DNA from: Aegilops tauschii subsp. strangulata
Lineage: Eukaryota; Streptophyta; Magnoliopsida; Poales; Poaceae
Length of the DNA: 64,000 nucleotides
NCBI RefSeq assembly: GCF_002575655.3
Contig: NC_053037.3
Coordinates: 567,712,880 to 567,776,879, forward strand
Direction: 5' to 3'
Position 1 is the first letter of the stretch. The number at the start of each line of letters is the position of its first letter. This document shows, one piece after another, positions 29,970 through 42,612 of this stretch. The position numbers were made by a program, and so were the translations under genes. The notes beneath the pieces were generated by a model. The model saw only the letters and a program-made list of their open reading frames with translations, was not told where the DNA came from and did no database searches.

Positions 29970-31675
29970 AGAGTACTAAGGTGTGATCATGTTTTGCTTG
30001 TGAGAGAAGTTTAGTCAACGGGTCTGCCATATTCAGATCCGTATGTATTTTGCAAATTTCTGTGTCAACAATGCTCTGCATGGAGCTAATCTAGATAATT
30101 GCTCCCACTTTCAATATGTATGCAGATTGAGACTTTGAGTCATCTGGATCAGTGTCAAAACTTGCATCGACGTAATCCTTTATGACGAACCTTTTGTCAC
30201 CTCCATAATCGAGAAACATATCCTTATTCCACTAAGGATAATTTTGACCGCTGTCCAGTGATCTACTCCTAGATCACTATTGTACTCCCTTGCTAAACTC
30301 AGTGTAGGGTATACAATAGATCTTCTACACAGCATGGCATACTTTATAAAACCTATGGCTGAGGCATAGGGAATGACTTCCATTCTCTTTGTATTTTCTG
30401 CCGTGGTCGGGCTTTGAGTCTTACTCAACTTCACACCTTGTAACACAGGCGAAAAACTCTTTCTTTGATTGTTCCATTTTGAACTACTTCAAAATCTTGT
30501 CAAGGTATGTACTCATTGAAAAAACTTATCAAGCGTCTTGATCTGTCTCTATAGATCTTGATGCTCAATATGTAAGCGGCTTCACCGAGGTCTTTCTTTG
30601 AAAAAACTCCTTTCAAATACTCCTTCATGCTTTCCAGAAAATTCTACATTATTTCCGATCAACAATATGTCATTCACATATATATACTTATCAGAAATGC
30701 TGTAGTGGTCCCACTCACTTTCTTGTAAATACAGGCTTCACCGCAAGTCTGTATAAAACTATATGCTTTGATCAACTCATCAAAGCGTATATTCCAACTC
30801 TGAGATGTTTGCACCAGTCCATAGATGGATCACTGGAGCTTGCACATTTTGTTAGCATCTTTAGGATCGACAAAAAACTTCTGGTTGCATCATATACAAC
30901 TCTTCTTTAAGAAATCCATTAATGAATGTAGTTTTGACATCCATCTGCCAGATTTCATAAAATGTGGCAATTTGCTAACATGATTCGGACAGACTTAAGC
31001 ATCGCTACGAGTGAGAAAATCTCATCGTAGTCAACACCTTGAACTTTGTCAAAAACTTTTTTTGACAAGTCTAGCTTTGTAGATAGTAGCACTACTATCA
31101 GCGTCCGTCTTCCTCTTGAAAATCCATTTATTTTCTATGGCTTGACGATCATTGGGAAAGTCAACCAAAGTCCATACTTTGTTCTCATACATGGATCCCA
31201 TGTCTGATTTCATGTCCTCAAGCCATTTCGCGGAATCTGGGCTCATCATCGCTTCCTCATAGTTCATAGGTTTGTCATGGTCAAGTAACATGAACTCCAG
31301 AATAGGATTACCGTACCACTCTGGTGCGGAACGTACTCGGGTTGACCTACGAGGTTCGGTAGTAACTTGATCCGAAGCTTCATGATCATCATCATTAACT
31401 TCCTCAATAATTGGTGTAATCATCATTGGAACTGATTTCAGTGATGAACTACTTTCCAATTCGGGAGAAGGTACAATTACCTTATCAAGTTCTACTTTCC
31501 TCCCACTCACTTCTTTCGAGAAAAACTCTTTCTCTGGAAAGGATCCATTCTTCGCAACGAATGTCTTGCCTTCGGATCTGTGATAGAAGGTGTACCCAAC
31601 TGTGTCCTTTGGGTATCCTATGAAGACACATTTCTTTGATTTGGGTTTGAGCTTATCAGGATGAAACTTTTTCAC
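29970..31675 (-). pseudogene. Angela-type RT/RNase H and integrase tail (decayed)
   Basis: 31049-31675 reads continuously: integrase C-terminus (KKCVFIGYPKDTVGYTFY), a Ser-rich linker, then RT start (ESKWLEDMKSDM-like region with WTLVDFPNDRQAIENKWIF and YKARLV). Later RT is in short frames between many stops. 30180-30446 encodes the RT end (VIPYASAIGFIKYAMLC, LGVDHWTAVKIIL). The catalytic region in between is frame-broken. Confidence 0.8.
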
Positions 31676-32560
31676 ATAAGCATCGCAACCCCAAACTTTA
31701 AGAAGCGACAGCTTAGGTTTCTTGCTAAACCACAGTTCTTACGGTGTCGTCTGAACGGATTTAGATGGTGCCCTTTTATTAACGTGAATGCACCTATCTC
31801 TAATGCATAACCCCAAAACGATAGTGGTAAATCGGTAAAAGACATCATAGATTGCACTATATCCAATAAAGTACGGTTATGACGTTCGAACACACCATTA
31901 CGCTGTGGTGTTCCAGGTGGCATGAGTTTGTGAAACTATTCCACATTGTTTTAATTGAAGACCAAACTCGTAACTCAAATATTCGCCTCTGCGATCAGAT
32001 CGTAGAAACTTTATTTTCTTGTTACGATGATTTTCCACTTCACTCTGAAATTCTTTGAACTTTTCAAATGTTTCAGATTTATGTTTCATCAAGTAGATAT
32101 ACCCATATCTGCTCAAAACATCTGTGAAGGTCAGAAAATAACGATACCCGCCGCGAGCCTCAACACTCATCGGACTGCATACATCAATATGTATTATTTC
32201 CAACAAGTCTGTTGCTCGCTCCATCGTTCCGGAGAATGGAGTCTTAGTCATCTTGCCCATAAGTCATGGTTCGCAAGCATCAAGTGATTCATAATCAAGT
32301 GATTCCAAAATCCCATCAGCATGGAGTTTCTTCATGCGCTTTACACCAATATGACCTAAACGGCAGTGCCACAAATAAGTTGCACTATCATTATTAACTT
32401 TGCATCTTTTGGCTTCAATATTATGAATATGTGTATCACTACGATCGAGATCCAACAAACCATTTTCATTGGGTGTATGACCATAGAAGGTTTTATTCAT
32501 GTAAACAGAACAACAATTATTCTCTAACTTAAATGAATAACTGTATTGCAATAAACATGA
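31672..32560 (-). pseudogene. Angela-type integrase (decayed)
   Basis: 32264-32551: GAG-pre-integrase with LWHCRLGHIGVKRMKKLH. 31898-32260: core with IIHIDVCSPM (first Asp) and FLRSDRRGEYLS (second Asp; Arg replaces Gly). 31672-31923: GTPQRNGVFERHNRTLLD with the catalytic Glu, reached through a frame change near 31920. The integrase would join cDNA to target DNA; this copy is disabled. Confidence 0.83.
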
Positions 32561-33619
32561 TCAAATTATATTCATGCTCAATGCAAAACACCAAATAACA
32601 CTTATTTAGGTTCAACACTAATCCCGGAAGTATAGGGAGTGTGCGATGATGATCATATCAATCTTGGAACCACTTCCAACACACATCGTCACTTCACCCT
32701 TAACTAGTCTCTGTTCATTCTACAACTCCCGTTTCAAGTTACTACTCTTAGCAACTGCACTAGTAACAAATACCGAGGGGTTGCTATAAACACTAGTAAA
32801 GTACACATCAATAACATGTATATCCAATATACATTTGTTCACCTTGCCATCCTTCTTATCCGCCAAAAACTTGGGGCAGTTCTTCTTCTAGTGACCAGTC
32901 CCTTTGCAGTAGAAGTACTCAGTCTCAGGCTGAGGTCCAGACTTGGGCTTCTTCACTTGAGCAGCAACTTGCTTTTCGTTCTTCTTGAAGTTCCCCTTCT
33001 TCCCTTTGACCCTTTACTTGAAACTAGTGGTCTTGTTAACCATGAACACTTGATGCTTTTCTTGATTTCTACCTTCGTCGATTTCAGCATCACGAAGAGT
33101 TTGGGAATTACTTTCATCATCCCTTGCATATTATAGTTTATCACTAAGTTCTAGTAACTAGGTGGTAGTGACTAGAGAACTTTGTCAATTACTATCTTAT
33201 CTGGAAGATTAACTCCCACTTGATTCAAGAAATTGTAGTACTCAGACAATCTGAGCACATGCTCACTAGCTGAGCTATTCTCCTCCATCTTGTAGGCAAA
33301 GTACTTGTCAAATGTCTCATACCTTTCGACATGGGAATGAGTATGAAATACCAGTTTCAACTCTTGGAACATCTTATATGCTCCGTGGCGTTCAAAACAT
33401 TTTTGAAGTCCCGGTTCTAAGCCGTAAAGCATGGTGCACTAAACTATCAAGTAGTCATCATACCGAGCTTTGTCAAACGTTCATAACGTCTACATCTGCT
33501 CCTGCAACAGGTCTGTCACCTAGCGGTGCGTCAAGGACATAATTCCTCTGTGCAGCAATGAGGATAATCCTCAGATCACGGATCCAATCCGCATCATTGC
33601 TACTAACATCTTTCAACAT
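32561..33619 (-). pseudogene. Angela-type gag (decayed)
   Basis: ATG at 33619 starts a frame with DWIRDLRIILIAAQRNYVLD, typical of this family's gag, ending at a stop near 33480. The gag core continues at 33172-33432 (QELKLVFHTHSHVERYETF, LSEYYNFLNQVGVNLPDKI). The Lys-rich region before the zinc knuckle is at 32953-33144, and the knuckle (YCKGTGHWK-like) is recognisable near 32880-32920 despite a stop. Confidence 0.78.
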
Positions 33620-34902
33620 AGTTTTTCTCTAGGAACATATCAAAATAAACATGGGGAAGCAACAACGCGAGCTATTGATCTACAACGTAATATGCAAAAT
33701 ACTATCAGGACTAAGTTCATGATAAATTAAAGTTCAATTAATCATATTACTTAAGAACTCCCACTTAGATAGACATCCCTCTAATCATCTAAGTGATCAC
33801 GTGATCCATATCAACTAAACCATGTCCGATCATCACGTGAGATGGAGTAGCTTTCAATGGTGAACATCAGTATGTTGATCATATCTACTATATGTTTCAC
33901 GCTCGACCTTTCGGTCTCAGTGTTCCCAGGCCATATCTGCATATGCTAGGCTCGTGAAGTTTAACCTGAGTATTCCGCGTGTGCAACTGTTTTGCACCCG
34001 TTGTATTTGAACGTAGAGCATATCACACCCAATCATCACGTGGTGTCTCAGCACGAAGAACTTTCGCAACGGTGCATACCCAGGGAGAACACTTATACCT
34101 TGAAATTTAGTGAGAGATCATCTTATAATGCTACCATCGATCTAAGCAAAATAAGATGCATAAAAGATAAACATCACATGCAATCAATATAAGTGATATG
34201 ATATGGCCATCATCATCTTGTGCTTGTGATCTCCATCTCCGAAGCACCGTCATGATCACCATCGTCACCGGCAAGACACCTTGATCTCCATCGTAGCATC
34301 GTTGTCGTCTCGCCAACTTATGCTTCTACGACTATCGCTACCGCTTCATGATAAAGTAAAGCATTACAGGGCGATTGCATTGCATACAATAAAGCGACAA
34401 CCATATGGCTCCTGCCAGTTGCCGATAACTCGGTTACAAAATATGATCATCTCATACAATAAAATATCGCATCATGTCTTGACCATATCACATCACAACA
34501 TGCCCCGCAAAAACAAGTTAGACGTCATCTACTTTGTTGTTGCAAGTTTTACGTGGCTGCTATGGGCTGAGCAAGAACCGTTCTTACCTACGCATCAAAA
34601 CAACAATGATAGTTCTTCAAGTTAGTGTTGTTTTAACCTTCTCAAGGACCGGGCATAGCCACACTCGATTCAACTAAAGTTGGAGAAACTCACACCCGCC
34701 AGCCACCTGTGTGCAAAGCATGTCGGTAGAACCAGTCTCGCGTAAGCGTACGCGTAATGTAGGTCCGGGCCACTTCATCCAACAATACCATCGAACCAAA
34801 GTGTGACATGCTGGTAAGAAGTATGACTTGTATCGCCCACAACTCACTTGTGTTCTACTCATGCATATAACATCTACGCATAAAACCAGGCTCGGATGCC
34901 AC
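33620..34902 (-). other. Untranslated leader of the Angela-type element
   Basis: About 1.28 kb between the LTR and gag with no conserved reading frame. Contains cat-rich and gatcatcatc-like stretches. A long leader here is usual for BARE/Angela elements, where it is proposed to carry packaging signals. Confidence 0.65.
34889..34901 (-). other. Primer-binding site of the Angela-type copia
   Basis: Minus-strand TGGCATCCGAGCC lies one base from the LTR end at 34903. It is a variant of the initiator-Met site TGGTATCAGAGCC. Confidence 0.75.
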
Positions 34903-35370
34903 TGTTGGGGAACGTAGTAATTTCAAAAATTTCCTACGCACACGTAGGATCATTGTGATGCATAGCAACGAGAGGGGAGAGTGTTGTCCACGTACCCTCG
35001 TAGACCGTAAGCGGAAGCGTTATGACAACACGGTTGATGTAGTCGTACGTCTTCACAATCCGACCGATCCAAGTACCGAACGCACGGCACCTCCGAGTTC
35101 TGCACACGTTCAGCTAGATGACGTCCCACGAACTCCGATCCAGCAGAGCTTTGTAAGAGAGTTCCGTTAGCACGACGGCGTGATGACGGTGTTGATGATG
35201 CTACCGACGCAGGGCTTCGCCTAAGCACCGCTACGATATTACCGAGGTGGAATATGGTGGAGGGGGGCACCGCACATGGCTAAGAGATCAATGATCAATT
35301 GTTGTCTCTATGGGGTGCCCCCTGGCCACGTATATAAAGGAGTGGAGGAGGGCCGGCCCCTATGGCGCGC
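34903..35370 (-). repeat. 5' LTR of Angela-type copia, inner part
   Basis: Matches 28069-28540 of the 3' LTR with several percent difference. It stops at the duplicated target cgcgc (35366-35370), where the Athila-type element begins; it continues at 46224. Confidence 0.9.
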
Positions 35371-36891
35371 TGATACGTCCATTTTGCATCATGCTTTTAT
35401 ATCGATATTTATTGCATAATGGGCTATTATTACACATTATGTCACAATACTTATGCCTATTCTCTCTTATTTTACAAGGTTTACATAAGGAGGGAGAATG
35501 CCGGCAGCTAGAATTCTGGGCTGGAAAAGGAGCACAGATTAGAGACCTATTCTACACAACTCCAAAAGTCCTGAAACTCCACGAAAGTTATTTTTGGAAA
35601 TAATAAAAATACTGAGCGGAAGAAATACATCAGGGGGGCCTCCACCTGTGCACGAGGGTGGGGGGCGCGCCCTACCCCCCTGGGCGCGCCCCCTGCCTTG
35701 TGGGCCCCCTGTTGGCTCTCCGGTGGCCATCTTCTGCTATATGAAGTCTTTCGTCCGAAGAAAAATCAGAAGCAACCTTTCGGGACAAGACTCCGCCGCC
35801 ACGAGGCGGAACCTTGGCGGAACCAATCTAGGGCTCTGGCAAAGCTGATCTGCCGGGGACACTTCCCTCCGGGAGGGGGAAATCATCGCCATCGTCATCA
35901 CCAACGCTCCTCTCATCGGGAGAGGGCAATCTCCATCAACATCTTCACCAGCACCATCTCATCTCAAACCCTAGTTCATCTCTTGTATCCAATTCTTTTC
36001 TCCAAGTCTGGGATTGGTACCTGTAGGTTGCTAGTAGTGTTGATTACTCCTTGTAGTTGATGCTAGTTGGTTTATTTGGTGGAAGATCATATGTTCAGAT
36101 CCTTTATGCATATTAATACTCCTCTGCTTATGAACATGAATATGCTTTTTGAGTAGTTATGTTTGTTCCTGAGGACATGAGAGAAGTCTTGCTATTAGTA
36201 GTCATGTGAATCTGGTATTCGTTCGATATTTTGATGAGATGTATGTTGTCTATCCTCTAGTGGTGTTATGTGAACATCGACTACATGACACTTCACCATT
36301 ATTTGGGCCTATAGGAAGGCATTGGGAAGTAATAAGTAGATGATGGGTTGCTAGAGTGACAGAAGCTTAAACCCTAGTTTATGCGTTGCTTCGTAAGGGG
36401 CTGATTTGGATCCATATGTTTCATGCTATGGTTAGGTTTACCTTAATACTTTTGTTGTAGTTGCGGATGCTTGCAATAGAGGTTAATCATAAGTGGGATG
36501 CTTGTTCAAGTAAGAACAGCACCCAAGCACCGGTCCACCCACATATCTAATTATCAAAGTACCGAACGCGAATCATATGAACGTGATGAAAACTAGCTTG
36601 ACGATAATTCCCATGTGTCCTCGGAAGCGCTTTTCTCTATATAAGAGTTTGTCCAGGCTTGTCCTTTGCTACAAAAAGGATTGGGCCACCTTGCTGCACT
36701 TTATTTACTTTTGTTACTTGTTGCTCGTTACCAATTATCCTACCACAAAACTATCTGTTACCTATTATTTCAGTACTTGCAGAGAATACCTTGCTGAAAA
36801 CCGCTTATCATTTCCTTCTGCTCCTCGTTGGGTTCGACACTCTTACTTATCGAAAGGACTACAATAGATCCCCTATACTTGTGGGTCATCA
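35371..36891 (+). repeat. 5' LTR (1521 bp) of the Athila-type element
   Basis: Starts tgatacgtccattttgcatc and ends gtgggtcatca. The same sequence recurs at 44702-46223. Right of the target duplication on the left side, followed by the primer-binding site 11 bp later. Confidence 0.95.
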
Positions 36892-36902
36892 AGATTCCTT
36901 TC

Positions 36903-36920
36903 TGGCGCCGTTGCCGGGGA
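36903..36920 (+). other. Primer-binding site complementary to tRNA-Asp
   Basis: tggcgccgttgccgggga is fully complementary to the 3' end of plant tRNA-Asp (…CCCCGGCAACGGCGCCA). Use of tRNA-Asp is characteristic of Athila-lineage elements. Confidence 0.88.
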
Positions 36921-36997
36921 GTGCCGCGCCTTTGGTAGCTGGAATTTGGTAAGGAAAAATTTATATAGTGTGCTGAAATTTACTGTCTCTTGTTACT

Positions 36998-38248
36998 ATG
37001 GAAAGTAATCCTGTGAGGGGCTTGTTCGGGGTATCTTCACCCCAACCAGTAGAGCAAAGAGTTGCTCCTCAACCTACTGAACCTACTGAAGATGAAAATG
37101 TTTACTTTGAAATTGCTTCGTGTATGTTAGAAAAACTGCTAGCTAATCCTTTTGCAGGAGATGGAACAAAGCATCCTGATGAGCACCTAATATATGTGGA
37201 TGAAGTTTGTGGATTATTTAAGCTTGCAGGTGTGCCTGGAGATGTTATTAAGAAGAAGGTCTTCCCTTTATCTTTGAAGGGAGATGCATCGACATGGTAT
37301 ATGCTATGTGATGATACGGGGTCATGGAACTACAAACGATTGAAATTGGAATTTCATCAGAAGTTTTATCCTATGCATCTTGTTCATCGTGATTGCAATT
37401 ATATATATAATTTTTGGCCTCACGAAGGAGAAAGCATCGCTCAAGCTTGGGGGAGGCTTAAATCAATGTTATATTCATGCCCCAATCATGAGCTCTCAAG
37501 AGAAATAATTATTCAGAATTTTTATGCTCGGCTTTCTGATATCAACCGCACCATGCTCGATACTTCTTGTGCTGGCTCTTTTATGACGAAGACTATTGAA
37601 TTCAAATGGGATTTATTGGAAAGAATTAAATGCAACTTTGAAGATTGGGATCTCGGCGAAGGTAAGGAGTCAAGTATGACACCTAAGTTTGATTGTGTTA
37701 AATCTTTTATGGATACCGATGTTTTTCGTAAGTTTAGCACTAAATATGGACTTGACTCTGAGATAGTAGCCTCTTTCTTTGAATCTTTTGCTACTTATAT
37801 TGATCTCCCTGAGGAGAAGTGGTTTAAATATCGTCCTCCCATAGAAGTAAAAGTAGTTGCACCTATTAAAGTTGAAGAAAAGACTATCACTTATAATGAT
37901 CCTATTGTTCCTACTTCTTATGTTGAGAAACCACCTTTCCCTGTTAGGATAAAGGATCATGCTAAAGCTTCAACTGTGGTCCGTAAAAGCAATATTAGAA
38001 CTTATACACCTCCTGAGAAAATTAAAGTTGAACCTAATATTGCTATTGTTAAAGATCTCTTGTCTGATAATATTGATGGGCATGTTATTTATTTCTGTGA
38101 TGAAACTGCTAGAATTACCAAACCTTGTGCTAAAGATAAACATAGACCTGTGGTAGGCATGCCTGTTATTTCTGTTAAAATAGGAGATCATTGTTATCAT
38201 GGCTTATGTGATATGGGTGCTAGTGCTAGTGCAATACCTTTTGACTGA
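36998..38248 (+). pseudogene. Athila-type gag and start of protease (nonsense)
   Basis: 416 codons from ATG at 36998, 78 bp after the primer-binding site. The gag domain runs over roughly residues 55-215 (FPLSLKGDASTWY, GESIAQAWGRLKSML). The C-terminus enters the protease with LCDMGASASAIPF, the Asp-Met-Gly-Ala form of the active site seen in Athila elements. The TGA at 38246-38248 is a single-codon interruption; the same frame continues at 38249. Gag forms the particle and the protease would process the polyprotein. Confidence 0.88.
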
Positions 38249-40362
38249 TACAAAGAAATTATGCATGATATTGCACCTGCTGAGATAGAAGACATTGATG
38301 TCACAATTAAACTTGCCAATAGAGATACTATTTCACCAATGGGAATTGTTAGAGATGTTGAATTCTTGTGTGGGAAAACTAAATATCCTGCTGATTTTCT
38401 TGTTCTTGGTTCCCCACAAGATAGCTTTTGTCCCATTATATTTGGTAGACCCTTCTTGAACACCGTTAATGCTAGGATAGACTGCGAAAAGGATGTTGTT
38501 ACTATTGGTCTAGGTGATATGTCTCATGAGTTTAATTTCTGTAAATTTCGTAGACAACATCGTGAAGAGGAATTGCTAATTATTGGTCTCACTTCTATTG
38601 CCGTAACTCCTAGTGATCCTTTAGAACAATATTTGCTAGACCATGAAAATGATATGTTTATGAATGAAAGAAAGGAAATAGATGAAGTATTCTTTAAACA
38701 GGAACCCATCCTGAAACCCAATTTGCCTGGTGAAATCCTAGGGGATCCTCCTCCACCCAAGGGTGATCCTGTGTTTCAGCTTAAACCATTGCCTGATACT
38801 CATAAATATGCTTATCTTGATGAAAAGAAGATATATCCTGTTATTATTAGTGCTAACCTTTCAGAGCATGAAGAAGAGAGATTATTGAAAACTCTGAAGA
38901 AGCACCATGCTGCTATTGGATATACTCTGGATGATCTTACGGGCATTAGTCCCACTCTATGTCAACATAAAATAAATTTGGAGAAAGATGCTAAACCAGT
39001 TCGTGATCACCAACGACGACTGAATCCTAAGATGAAAGAAGTGGTAAGAAAGGAAATACTAAAGCTTCTTGAGGCAGGTATAATTTATCCCGTTGCTGAT
39101 AGTCAGTGGGTAAGTCCTGTCCATTGTGTCCCTAAGAAGGGAGGTATTACTGTCGTTCCTAATGATAAAGATGAATTGATTCCGCAAAGAATTATTACAG
39201 GTTATAGGATGGTAATTGATTTCCGCAAATTAAATAAGGCTACTAAAAAGGATCATTACCCCTTACCTTTTATTGATCAAATGCTAGAAAGATTATCCAA
39301 ACATACACATTTTTGCTTTCTAGATGGTTATTCTGGTTTCTCTCAAATACCTGTGTCAGCTGATGATCAATCAAAGACCACTTTTACTTGCCCTTTTGGT
39401 ACTTCTGCTTATAGACGTATGCCTTTCGGCTTATGTAATGCACCTGCTACCTTTCAAAGATGCATGATGGCTATATTCTCTGACTTTTGTGAAAGGATTT
39501 GTGAGGTTTTCATGGACGATTTTTCCGTCTATGGATCCTCTTTTGATGATTGCTTGAGCAACCTTGATCAAGTTTTGCAGAGATGTGAAGAAACTAATCT
39601 TGTCTTGAATTGGGAAAAGTGCCACTTTATGGTTAATGAAGGTATTGTCTTGGGGCATAAAGTTTCTGAAAGAGGTATTGAGGTTGATAAAGCCAAGGTT
39701 GATGCTATTGAAAAGACGCCATGTCCCAAGGACATCAAAGGTATAAGAAGTTTCCTTGGTCACGCCGGTTTTTATAGGAGGTTCATTAAGGACTTCTCAA
39801 AAATCTCTCGGCCTCTGACTAATTTATTACAAAAAGATATACCATTTGTCTTTGATGATGATTGTGTAGAAGCATTTGAAATACTTAAGAAAGCATTGAT
39901 CTCTGCACCTATTGTTCAGCCACCTGATTGGAATTTACCTTTTGAAATTATGTGTGATGCTAGTGATTATGCTGTAGGTGCTGTTCTAGGGCAAAGAGTT
40001 GATAAGAAATTAAATGTTATTCAATATGCTAGTAAAACTCTAGACAATGCTCAGAGAAATTATGCTACTACTTAAAAAGAATTCTTAGCAGTTGTATTTG
40101 CTTGTGATAAGTTCAGACCTTATATTGTTGATTCTAAAGTAACTATTCACACGGACCATGCTGCTATTAAATATCTTATGGAAAAGAAAGATGCTAAACC
40201 TAGACTTATTAGATGGGTTCTCCTGCTACAAGAATTTGATTTGCATATTGTTGATAGAAAGGGAGCTGAGAACCCCGTTGCAGACAACTTGTCTAGGTTA
40301 GAGAATGTGCTTGATGACCCACTACCTATTGATGATAGCTTTCCTGATGAACAATTAATGTC
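38249..40362 (+). pseudogene. Athila-type protease end, RT and RNase H (nonsense)
   Basis: Same frame as gag. RT spans about 38980-39560 with WVSPVHCVPKKGGI, YRMVIDFRKLNKATKKDHYP, MPFGLCNAPATF and catalytic FMDD (about 39510-39522). RNase H begins with FEIMCDASDYAVGAVLG (about 39940). TAA at 40073-40075 replaces a conserved Glu before [16 protein letters not shown]. The rest of RNase H ([25 protein letters not shown]) follows in frame to 40362. Confidence 0.88.
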
Positions 40363-41723
40363 ATAAATACTTCTTGTACTGCTCCATGGTATGCTGATTA
40401 TGCTAATTATATTGGTGCTAAATTTATACCACCTAGTTTCACATACCAACAAAAGAAAAGGTTTTTCTATGATTTGAGGCATTACTTTTGGGATGACCCA
40501 CATCTTTATAAAGAAGGAGTAGATGGTGTTATTAGACGTTGTGTACCTGAGCATGAACATGAACAGATCCTATGCAAGTGTCACTCCGAGGCTTATGGAG
40601 GACACCACGCTGGAGATAGAACTGCACATAAGGTATTGCAATCCGGTTTTTATTGGCCTACTCTCTTCAAGGATGCCCGTAAGTTTGTCTTATCTTGTGA
40701 TGAATGTCAAAGAATTGGTAATATTAGTAGACGTCAAGAAATGCCTATGAATTATTCACTTGTTATTGAATCATTTGATGTTTGGGGCTTTGATTATATG
40801 GGACCTTTTCCTGCCTCTAATGGTTACACACATATTCTAGTTGCCGTTGATTACGTTACTAAGTGGGTAGAAGCTATCCCAACTAGTAGTGCTGATCATA
40901 ACACTTCTATTAAAATGCTTAAAGAAGTTATTTTTCCGAGGTTTGGAGTCCCTAGATATTTAATGACTGATGGTGGTTCACATTTTATTCATGGTGCTTT
41001 CCGTAAAATGCTTGCTAAGTATGATGTTAATCATAAAATTGTATCTGCTTATCACCCTCAGTCTAGTGGTCAAGTAGAATTGAGTAATAGAGAGCTCAAA
41101 TTAATTTTGCAAAAGACTGTCAATAGATCTAGAAAGAATTGGTCCAAGAAACTTGATGATGCATTATGGGCCTATAGAACTGCATATAAAAATCCTATGG
41201 GTATGTCTCCGTATAAAATGGTTTATGGAAAAGCATGTCACTTACCTCTCGAACTAGAACATGAGGCTTATTGGGCTATTAAAGAACTCAATTATGATTT
41301 CAAACTTGCCGGTGAGAAGAGGTTATTTGACTTTAGCTCACTTGATGAATGGAGAACCCAAGCCTACGAAAATGCCAAGTTGTTTAAAGAAAAAGTTAAA
41401 AGATGCATGACAAAAGGATACAAAAGCGTGAGTTTAATGTAGGTGATTATGTATTATTATACAACTCTCGTTTAAGATTTTTTGCAGGAAAACTTCTCTC
41501 CAAATGGGAAGGCCCATACGTTATCGAGGAGGTCTATCGTTCCGGTGCCATAAAAATCAACAACTTCGAAGGCACAAATCCAAAGGTGGTGAACGGTCAA
41601 AGAATTAAACATTATATCTCAGGTAATCCCATAAATGTTGAAACCAATGTTATTGAAACCGTAACCCCGGAGGAATACATAAGGGACACTTTCCGGAACG
41701 TCTCAGACTCCGAAAAGGAATAG
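40363..41723 (+). pseudogene. Athila-type integrase (two frameshifts)
   Basis: The frame changes at about 40362 from RNase H into the integrase linker. HHCC zinc site: [11 protein letters not shown] ... CDECQR (about 40580-40715). The catalytic core has [13 protein letters not shown] (Asp), LMTDGGSHF (Asp) and [17 protein letters not shown] (Glu). A second frame change near 41405, probably one lost base, moves the C-terminus to the frame ending at 41723 ([30 protein letters not shown]). No chromodomain is present. Confidence 0.87.
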
Positions 41724-41945
41724 GTATGTGGTACGGTAAGTAAACCGACTCCAAAACAGTTCTAAAGGCAATTTTTCTCCGTTTTGGAATATTTAGAAAA
41801 ATAGAAAAATAAGAAGCAGTCCGGGAAGGACACGAGGTCTCCACGAGGGTGGAGGGCGCGCCCTACCCCCTGGGCGCGCCCCCTACCTCGTGGGCACCTC
41901 GTGTGTTCTCCGGACTCCGTTTTCTTGCACGATACGTATTTTGGT
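41724..41945 (+). other. Spacer between integrase and MITE
   Basis: Noncoding 3' region of the Athila-type element. Contains cacgagggtggagggcgcgcc, a GC phrase that also occurs in the element's own LTR (about 35650 and 44985). Ends with the MITE target attttggt (41938-41945). Confidence 0.6.
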
Positions 41946-42500
41946 TAAGGATGGCAATGGGTAGGGTATGGGGTGGGTAGAGCAATACCATACCCATACC
42001 CATGTCGTCAATGGGTACACAATTCTATCCATACCCGTACCCATGGGTATGAAACTTTACCCGTATCCATACCCGATGGGTATCCATACCCATTGGGTAC
42101 CCAACGGGTAGATCAAACAGTACACACGTTATTCATAATTTTACATTCATATAGCACATTTGAAAAAAGCATTGATCTCAACTCAATAACAAATAGATGA
42201 GTACATGCCAATTATCTCAATTCAAATTAACAATTGGTGACAACTTTAACATAGGTTCACAGGCTCACGACACAACTTTAACATAGGTACATTTGTGAAT
42301 CATGGGTAAGGTCCACATGTCAATATAAACGGGTAAGGTATGGGTATATCCATGGGTAAAAGGCTATACCCTTGCCCTACCCATGACTTAATGGGTAGGG
42401 TATGGGTACTACCCATGGGTATAAAATTGTGCCCATACCCTGCCCATGCGGGTACCGTATCCGCGGGTACCCGTACCCATGGGTAAAATTGCCATGCTTA
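41946..42500. mobile_element. hAT-type MITE (555 bp) inside the Athila-type element
   Basis: A perfect 8-bp target duplication attttggt (41938-41945 and 42501-42508) and inverted ends taaggatggcaat / taagcatggcaat fit the hAT superfamily. Both subterminal zones (about 41960-42115 and 42300-42485) are packed with gggta and taccc words in both orientations, forming many local palindromes (for example gggtacccatgggtac-like). The centre is AT-rich. No transposase. Function of the repeats as transposase binding sites is inferred. Confidence 0.9.
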
Positions 42501-42612
42501 ATTTTGGTCGGTAAAAATTCATTATATAATCTCCCGAAGGTTTTGACCCCTGTATCACGCAATTATCATCTGTTCTTGTTTCGAGTTATTTTTCTGACAG
42601 ATCTAGATTATC

